Program-made: the position numbers and the translations under genes
The notes under the pieces: model-generated
What the model saw: the letters and a program-made list of their open reading frames with translations, nothing else
Databases searched by the model: none
What the model was told of the DNA's origin: nothing
Origin: Acetatifactor sp.
Lineage (GTDB): Bacteria > Bacillota > Clostridia > Lachnospirales > Lachnospiraceae
NCBI GenBank assembly: GCA_022511425.1
Contig: JAFLRO010000002.1
Span: 1-64,000 of the forward strand
DNA length: 64,000 nt
Direction: 5' to 3'
Part shown: positions 57,887-64,000 of the stretch, piece by piece
Numbering within the stretch: the stretch's first letter is position 1
Layout of the letters: each line of letters opens with the position of its first letter

Positions 57887-59236
57887 ATGAAAATGAAATC
57901 TGTTAAGTCCGTTATGGCAGTCCTGTTATCAGCATGCATTCTATGCGCATGCGGTCGTCAGGGAGATGGCACCGGCGAACCGGCAAAGCCGGAGCGTACG
58001 CCAACGATCAATGAAGACAGAAAAGAAGTAATCACAATCTGCTCAACATTCATTGGGCTCAGGCTTAGGCAAGCAATTATAGATTATAACGCTCAAAGCA
58101 GCCGCTATGAGGTGGTTCCGGTTGAAGCGGAAATGGGAACTGACTATGATGCTTATCGAACCCGTATCCAACTGGAGTTGACCAATGGCGAGGGGCCTGA
58201 TATTCTGCTTCCGTTTGCTCTGCAGAGTATGACTGACATAGTGCCCTATGTGGAGAGCGGTATTTTCATGGATGTTACGGATTTCCTTAAAGATCAGGGC
58301 ATTGTGCCATGTGCATTGGATAGTGTTTCTATATGTGTGGACGGCAGGCTGTACGGCGTGCCGGAATCTTTCGCCTTTGGCGTCTGGGTCACTTCCGAAG
58401 AGCTGGCTGTGGATGACGAGGACTGGACGGTGGAGACCTGTATGCAGGTCATGCGGAACAGCGGGGCTTCTGTGTTCTGCCAGGCTCCTAACGGTTGGAC
58501 AAAGGATGAGAGCGGCTTGTATGTACTGTATCGGTTGGGAGTGGAAAGCTTTGTGGATGAGGATCGACGGATCAGCTCCTTTGAGAAGCCAGAATTTATT
58601 GAGATGCTTCAGTTTTGCAAGACCTATGCTGACCCTATCAGCCAGGCATCGCTGGGTAGCAGGGTAGCTTCCGGGGAAATAGCTTTCGTATTGGGGTCAA
58701 TCAGCAGTTTTTCATCTTTTTCATATTACGAATCCATGTTTAGCGGAAACCCCGTCTACATGGGAAGACCAACTCCGCAGGGCGGATATCTTGGTGCAGG
58801 TGCAGATGATTATTATTATATTAACGCATCCAGCCCCAGCAAGGAGGGAGCCCTGGATTTCATGAGATTCCTGCTGTCGGAGGAGCAGCAGCGAAACATG
58901 ATAACGAATTTCGACACAGGATTTCCTGTGAATCAGGAGCTGCTGGAAGCTATGTGGAAAGAGGCAAAGGAGGAAAGCCCGGACGCAGCTCAGGGTTATT
59001 CGAAACAGGGAGTATCCTACACGCCGAGACCGCTGACGGATGAGGAGGAGCAGTTTTTCTGGAGCGTCGTAAATCAGGAGGAGACCACCCCGACCGCATC
59101 CAACCGGTGGCGTGATGAGATATGGGATATCGTGTGGGATGAAGCGCTTCCCTTCTTTGCCGGAGATAAGTCGGCAGAGGAAGTGGCGGAGGTCATTGAT
59201 AACAGAGTGCAGGTACTCCTGGATGAGAAAAAATAG
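57887..59236 (+). CDS. Extracellular solute-binding lipoprotein, paralogue of 47473-48804
   Basis: MKMKSVKSVMAVLLSACILCACGR lipobox; TCMQVMRNSGASVFCQAPNGWTKDESGLYVL shared with 47473 product; ends NRVQVLLDEKK. Confidence 0.88.
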   Translation: MKMKSVKSVMAVLLSACILCACGRQGDGTGEPAKPERTPTINEDRKEVITICSTFIGLRLRQAIIDYNAQSSRYEVVPVEAEMGTDYDAYRTRIQLELTNGEGPDILLPFALQSMTDIVPYVESGIFMDVTDFLKDQGIVPCALDSVSICVDGRLYGVPESFAFGVWVTSEELAVDDEDWTVETCMQVMRNSGASVFCQAPNGWTKDESGLYVLYRLGVESFVDEDRRISSFEKPEFIEMLQFCKTYADPISQASLGSRVASGEIAFVLGSISSFSSFSYYESMFSGNPVYMGRPTPQGGYLGAGADDYYYINASSPSKEGALDFMRFLLSEEQQRNMITNFDTGFPVNQELLEAMWKEAKEESPDAAQGYSKQGVSYTPRPLTDEEEQFFWSVVNQEETTPTASNRWRDEIWDIVWDEALPFFAGDKSAEEVAEVIDNRVQVLLDEKK

Positions 59237-59327
59237 AAAATCCTATCACTGTTATTTTTCTTGCTTGAAACAAACGGCCATGGTACAATGGACACTGATG
59301 AATGTACGGTGACAACGAGGTGATACC

Positions 59328-60005
59328 ATGCCATACAAATATGAAACGCACATGCATACCGCGGAGAGCAGCGCGTGCGCATCCGCCACAGGTGCGGAGA
59401 TGGCCAGAGCCCATAAAGAGAAGGGCTATACGGGAATCTTTGTGACGGATCATTTCTTCAACGGAAACTCCGCCGTGCTCCGGGATCTGCCGTGGGATGA
59501 AAAGATAGAACTTTTCTGCAAGGGTTATGAGAATGCACTGGAAGAGGGAAAGAAGATAGGGCTTGACGTGTTTTTCGGATTCGAGTACGGCTATCACGGT
59601 GCAGATTTCCTGGTCTACAACCTGGATAAGCAGTGGCTGCTTAAGCATAAGGATATCGACAAGTGGAAGCCCAGGGAGGCCTTTGCCCAGATGCATGAGG
59701 ACGGAGGGTTTATTATTCATGCCCATCCGCTTAGAGATCGCGACTACATTGACCATATCCATCTTTTCCCCAAAGATGTGGACGGCGTAGAGGCAGTGAA
59801 CGGATCACAGCTCAAGGAGCCCTGGATGAATGAGCGGGCCATGCTGTATGCCCGGATGTATAACCTGCCTGTGACAGCGGGATCGGACAGTCACCATTTA
59901 TGGGCGCTTTTCGGGAGCGGCGTGGAGACGGAGGAGCCTATACGGGAGCCATTGGATTACCTGAGGCTGATACGGGAAGGAAAGCTTAAACTGCTGGAAG
60001 GCTAG
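59328..60005 (+). CDS. PHP-domain metal-dependent phosphoesterase
   Basis: YETHMHTAESSACASATGAEMARAHKEKGYTGIFVTDHFFNGN...IIHAHPLRD...AGSDSHH. Confidence 0.88.
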   Translation: MPYKYETHMHTAESSACASATGAEMARAHKEKGYTGIFVTDHFFNGNSAVLRDLPWDEKIELFCKGYENALEEGKKIGLDVFFGFEYGYHGADFLVYNLDKQWLLKHKDIDKWKPREAFAQMHEDGGFIIHAHPLRDRDYIDHIHLFPKDVDGVEAVNGSQLKEPWMNERAMLYARMYNLPVTAGSDSHHLWALFGSGVETEEPIREPLDYLRLIREGKLKLLEG

Positions 60006-60014
60006 GGGAAAACT

Positions 60015-61397
60015 TTGAAAAAAAGTAATATCTTAAGCTTTGAGGAAGCGGAAAGTTATATCAACGAAACACCCCGCTTTACTACAAAACATACCATGGA
60101 GGATACCAGAGCCTTTCTTCACAGTCTTGGGGATCCTGACAGAAAATTAAAAATTGTTCATGTGGCAGGCACAAACGGAAAGGGTTCCGTTTGTGCCTAT
60201 CTGCGCAGTATCCTGGAGACCGCAGGGTATAGGGTGGCAGTATTTACCTCTCCACACCTGTTGGATATACGGGAGCGTTTTGTGGTGGACGGCGAGATGA
60301 TTGCCCGAGAGGATTTCCTGCGTGTCTTTCTTCAGGTTTATGAAGCGCTGGACTGGACTGCTCTGGAACAGGAAGTACCCGGGGCTTACCATCCCTCCTA
60401 CTTTGAGATTCTCTTTTTTATGGCTATGCTTTTCTTTGCGGAGAAACAGCCCGATTTTTGCATTTTGGAAACAGGGCTTGGCGGAAGGCTGGATGCCACC
60501 AATTCCGTCGCGCATAAAGAGCTGGCGGTGATTACCAGAATCGGCCTTGACCACACAGAATATCTTGGCGATACCGTGGAGAAGATCGCAGGGGAAAAAG
60601 CAGGCATCATGGCGAAGAATACCCCCGTGGTCTGCTGGGAATCCAGCCCTGAGATTTCTGCTGTTTTTCAGGAGAAAGCAGCATGTCTTGGAATTTTCGC
60701 GGAATTTGTGTCGAAAAAAGATTATACATTTGGAAAATTTGTTAATAAAACCATTGATTTTTCTTTGAACACTAGGTATTATGGTTATATTAGCCTTACT
60801 TTGTACACCATTGCCGCCTATCAGATGGAGAATGCTTCTCTTGCAGTACGTGCCATCGAGGCGCTGGATCAGGGAAGGACCATCACTGCAGCTCAGATTC
60901 AAGAAGGAGTAAAGACCTGCTTCTGGGCCGGTAGGATGGAAGAAGTGCTGCCCGAGGTCTATGTGGATGGCGCTCACAATGAGGATGGCATCAGAGCCTT
61001 TCTGGAGACTGTTGCCAAGGACGGCATGACAGCTCAGACAGAATCTGAAGGATGTGTGGGTGATGGACGGACTAAATATCCCGTAACCGGAAGGAGCCTG
61101 CTGTTTGCTGCAGTAAAGGACAAAGACTGTGGGCGCATGGTGGAAAGACTGGTGAGGTCGGGGCTGTTTGACAGAATCGCAATCTCCCGTCTACAGACAA
61201 GCCGCAGCAACGCGCCGGAGTTTTTAGAGCAGCTGTTTGGCCGATATTCCTATGATAATTTAAATGTTTTTGAAAATGTAAAGGATGCTTTCGAGAGCCT
61301 GCTTTCAGCCCGAAGACCAGGAGAACGTATCTATGTGGCGGGCAGCCTGTATCTGGCAGGTGAGATAAAGGAGTTGATCAGTCATGATAAATTTTGA
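60015..61397 (+). CDS. folC: Folylpolyglutamate synthase / dihydrofolate synthase
   Basis: LKIVHVAGTNGKGSVCAYLRSILETAGYRVAVFTSPHLLDIRERF...LETGLGGRLDATN...DGAHNEDGIRAFLE. Confidence 0.93.
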   Translation: MKKSNILSFEEAESYINETPRFTTKHTMEDTRAFLHSLGDPDRKLKIVHVAGTNGKGSVCAYLRSILETAGYRVAVFTSPHLLDIRERFVVDGEMIAREDFLRVFLQVYEALDWTALEQEVPGAYHPSYFEILFFMAMLFFAEKQPDFCILETGLGGRLDATNSVAHKELAVITRIGLDHTEYLGDTVEKIAGEKAGIMAKNTPVVCWESSPEISAVFQEKAACLGIFAEFVSKKDYTFGKFVNKTIDFSLNTRYYGYISLTLYTIAAYQMENASLAVRAIEALDQGRTITAAQIQEGVKTCFWAGRMEEVLPEVYVDGAHNEDGIRAFLETVAKDGMTAQTESEGCVGDGRTKYPVTGRSLLFAAVKDKDCGRMVERLVRSGLFDRIAISRLQTSRSNAPEFLEQLFGRYSYDNLNVFENVKDAFESLLSARRPGERIYVAGSLYLAGEIKELISHDKF

Positions 61398-61539
61398 GGA
61401 AGAATTAAAGAAGTTTCATCCCAGTCTTGAGGTAGAGGATGCGGAGGAAGCTATCTACAATCAGGATATGACCGATATGGCCGATTTGCTTGTGAAAATG
61501 ATTAAAGAGTCAGAAGAGAAATCAAATGAGGTGTCATAA
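61384..61539 (+). CDS. Small acidic ORF (51 aa) bridging folC and the TPR gene
   Basis: MINFEEELKKFHPSLEVEDAEEAIYNQDMTDMADLLVKMIKESEEKSNEVS*; overlaps the folC 3' end and shares TAATG with the next start. Confidence 0.7.
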   Translation: MINFEEELKKFHPSLEVEDAEEAIYNQDMTDMADLLVKMIKESEEKSNEVS

Positions 61540-62945
61540 TGATTTGTTATAACTGCGGTTGCCATCTGTCAGAGCATGATTTTTGCACCGCCTGCGGAGC
61601 GGATGTCTCCCTGTATAAAAAGATTATGCATGTGTCCAACATGTATTACAACGAAGGTCTGGAAAAGGCCGGTGTAAGGGATTTGACGGGAGCGGTTACA
61701 AGCCTGCGGCAGAGTTTGAAATTCAACAAGGAAAATATTGAGGCGCGCAACCTTTTAGGATTGGTATATTTTGAAATGGGTGAGGTAGTAGCTGCCCTCA
61801 GCGAATGGGTCATCAGCAAGAATCTGCGATCTGATAAGAATATTGCGGACGATTACATCAACAGGATCCAGTCCAATTCATCCAGGCTGGATTCCATCAA
61901 TCAGACAATTAAGAAATACAATCAGGCTTTGGTGTACTGTATGCAGGACAGCAAAGACCTTGCGGTTATACAGTTAAAGAAGGTGCTTTCCCTAAATCCA
62001 CGGTTTATCCGGGCTCATCAGCTTCTAGCTTTATTGTTTATGGACAGCGAGGATTGGGAACGGGCTGAGAGAGAGCTCCATAAATGTATGGACATTGACA
62101 GGAATAACACCCAGACTCTTCGCTATTTGAAAGAAGTGGAGATGATGCTGGTGCCTGATGAGAATGTGCGTCAGCCTGCAAAGCGCAAGAAGGATGAAAC
62201 AATCCGATATCAGAGAGATAACGATGTCATCATCCAGCCGATGAATGTGAAGGAGCCAAAGCGGGGCGGAGCCTCCACACTGGTAAATCTGGGGCTGGGT
62301 CTGATCATTGGATTGGCTGTCACCTATTTCCTGTTGGTGCCGGCGGCGGAGTCAAACGCAAAGATGGAAGCCCAGAAGTCTATCGCCGAGTCCAGCAATC
62401 AATTGGAGGCAAAAACTCTCAGGATTCAGGAGTTGGATGCTGAGGTTGAGAAGCTGAGCGGGGAAATCGACAGTCTTAAACAGGAATTAGAAGGTATTGT
62501 AGGCACGGATGGTACCTTACAGACGATAGACGGTCTGCTGATGGCTGCATCGGCATATCTGGAGACGGAGGATCTGGAGGCCACAGCTGCCAGTTTGGAA
62601 TCTATTGCACAGACAGTAAATCTGGAAGATACCTCAGAGGGTTTTCAGAGCTTGTATCATATGCTGTTAGCAGCTATCGGACCTGACCTTTCAATGAGTT
62701 ATTATAATCAGGGCTATGATGCTTACCGCAATGAAGACTATGCAACTGCTATAGACTTCCTTTCCAAGGCAGTGCAGTACGATGAGACGAATTCGGATGC
62801 GCTGTTACAGCTGGGTCGCGCGTATGATAAGAGCAATGATACACCGAATGCTATTGCGACCTATGACAGAGTAATTGAGCTGTTCCCTAACACTGCCAAT
62901 TCCAGAAGCGCCCAAAAGTACAGGAATGATCTGAGCGCTGATTGA
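61539..62945 (+). CDS. Zinc-ribbon / TPR / TM protein
   Basis: MICYNCGCHLSEHDFCTACGADV zinc ribbon; TPR blocks; TM LGLIIGLAVTYFLLVP; coiled coil; C-terminal TPR. Confidence 0.85.
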   Translation: MICYNCGCHLSEHDFCTACGADVSLYKKIMHVSNMYYNEGLEKAGVRDLTGAVTSLRQSLKFNKENIEARNLLGLVYFEMGEVVAALSEWVISKNLRSDKNIADDYINRIQSNSSRLDSINQTIKKYNQALVYCMQDSKDLAVIQLKKVLSLNPRFIRAHQLLALLFMDSEDWERAERELHKCMDIDRNNTQTLRYLKEVEMMLVPDENVRQPAKRKKDETIRYQRDNDVIIQPMNVKEPKRGGASTLVNLGLGLIIGLAVTYFLLVPAAESNAKMEAQKSIAESSNQLEAKTLRIQELDAEVEKLSGEIDSLKQELEGIVGTDGTLQTIDGLLMAASAYLETEDLEATAASLESIAQTVNLEDTSEGFQSLYHMLLAAIGPDLSMSYYNQGYDAYRNEDYATAIDFLSKAVQYDETNSDALLQLGRAYDKSNDTPNAIATYDRVIELFPNTANSRSAQKYRNDLSAD

Positions 62946-63037
62946 CAGATACGGATAAAGTAATATAGAAACACACCAGAAGAACCTATGGGAAACCGTG
63001 GGTTCTTTCTTATTTCTGCGGGAAAGGAGAATAATTT

Positions 63038-63358
63038 ATGGATCAAGTCATGGCAGAGGATTTTCAGGTAATCGATCATTGCCTGATGATCAGGATGCCC
63101 GAGGAGGTGGATCACCATCGGGCGGGGTACATCAGTGAAAATGCGGACAAGCATCTTGTGCGGGAGGAGGTGCACAATGTGGTGTTTGATTTCGAAAATA
63201 CACGTTTTATGGATTCTTCCGGAATAGGAGTGATTATGGGAAGGTATCGGAAGATTTCCTGTTTTGGTGGACAGGTCTATGTCATACATGCCGACAGTCA
63301 GATACAGCGAATTTTGAAAGTGTCCGGTCTGAACAAGATCGTGGAGATGATAGAGTAA
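63038..63358 (+). CDS. spoIIAA: Anti-anti-sigma factor, SpoIIAA-like
   Basis: STAS domain; FDFENTRFMDSSGIGVIMGRYRKI; followed by anti-sigma and sigma genes. Confidence 0.88.
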   Translation: MDQVMAEDFQVIDHCLMIRMPEEVDHHRAGYISENADKHLVREEVHNVVFDFENTRFMDSSGIGVIMGRYRKISCFGGQVYVIHADSQIQRILKVSGLNKIVEMIE

Positions 63359-63372
63359 TAGGGAGGTGTAAA

Positions 63373-63867
63373 ATGAAAAACGAAATGGAGATTGTTTTTG
63401 ACGCTGTCTCTGACAATGAGGCTTTTGCCAGAGTGGCGGTGGCAGCATTTGTGTCCCACCTAAATCCTACTTTGGAGGAGCTCGCAGATATTAAGACCGC
63501 TGTGTCTGAGGCTGTGACCAATTCCATCATTCATGGATATGAGAATTTATATGGTTATGGCAGGCCTGGGAGATGTCCTGTGGAACAGAGGAAGGTGAAT
63601 CCGGGAAAAGTGCGGATTCAATGCGTACTGGAGGATGATATGCTACATATCAGGGTGACGGACCAGGGAAAAGGTATGGACAATGTGGAGCAGGCGATGG
63701 AGCCATTGTATACAACAAAGCCGGAGTTGGAACGGTCTGGAATGGGCTTTGCCTTCATGGAGGCTTTCATGGACGATCTGGAGGTGGAGAGCAGTTCCGG
63801 AAATGGCACTACGGTGATCATGAAAAAGAAGCTGGGAACCGGCGGATGGATCGAAGGCGAGGAGTAA
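63373..63867 (+). CDS. spoIIAB: Anti-sigma F factor, SpoIIAB-like
   Basis: DIKTAVSEAVTNSIIHGY...IRVTDQGKGMDNVEQAMEPLYTTKPELERSGMGFAFMEAFMD. Confidence 0.93.
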   Translation: MKNEMEIVFDAVSDNEAFARVAVAAFVSHLNPTLEELADIKTAVSEAVTNSIIHGYENLYGYGRPGRCPVEQRKVNPGKVRIQCVLEDDMLHIRVTDQGKGMDNVEQAMEPLYTTKPELERSGMGFAFMEAFMDDLEVESSSGNGTTVIMKKKLGTGGWIEGEE

Positions 63868-63870
63868 GGC

Positions 63871-64000
63871 ATGGAGGAACTGTCAGTACTGATCGCACGT
63901 TCACAGGCGGGAGAAAGCAAGGCAAGAGAGGTACTGATAGAAAAAAATCTGGGGCTTGTGCACCATATTGTCAGGCGGTTTGCCGGCAGAGGTTACGATC
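63871..64000 (+). CDS. sigF: Sporulation sigma-F, 5' portion (truncated by window end)
   Basis: MEELSVLIARSQAGESKAREVLIEKNLGLVHHIVRRFAGRGYD directly after spoIIAB. Confidence 0.85.
   Translation, partial: MEELSVLIARSQAGESKAREVLIEKNLGLVHHIVRRFAGRGYD

Noticed and set aside
1-64000. CRISPR arrays, tRNA and rRNA genes
   Set aside because: No regularly spaced repeat/spacer pattern and no tRNA- or rRNA-like sequence noticed on either strand; a tRNAscan/Rfam run would be decisive

Overview
Chromosomal window from a Gram-positive, spore-forming Clostridia/Lachnospiraceae-like genome; taxonomy is inferred from gene content (T-box valS, spoIIAA-spoIIAB-sigF). The centrepiece is a compact extracellular-type contractile injection system (eCIS, ~11.2-29.1 kb): sheath, two tube proteins, LysM tube-associated protein, split VgrG-like hub and spike, gp25, two large baseplate proteins, tail protein I, DUF4255-type terminator and a PAAR-like tip. 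I found no capsid, terminase or lysis genes, no AAA+ ATPase and no obvious tape measure. A MalT-NTPase/BTAD (SARP-like) regulator with a translationally coupled 36-aa leader ORF precedes it. The same co-directional run (11.2-37.9 kb, strong terminator at its end) also carries a kinase-like/TM/MORN-repeat protein, a membrane-anchored degenerate class III cyclase, a beta-propeller/CACHE/MFS chimera and a CACHE-HAMP SpoIIE-type phosphatase whose metal ligands appear partly lost. I propose this as an eCIS coupled to a membrane-tethered signalling module built on pseudoenzymes. The MORN gene has a second, truncated copy at the window start that is identical over 272 bp. The rest includes an XPD/DinG helicase fused to a nuclease, GH13, a PadR operon, a cytosolic glucuronoxylan locus (SGNH-GH115-GH3), an orphan array of lipoprotein solute-binding proteins with two membrane-anchored XRE regulators, T-box-valS, folC and the start of the sigF operon. 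All calls come from reading the sequence; no database search was run.
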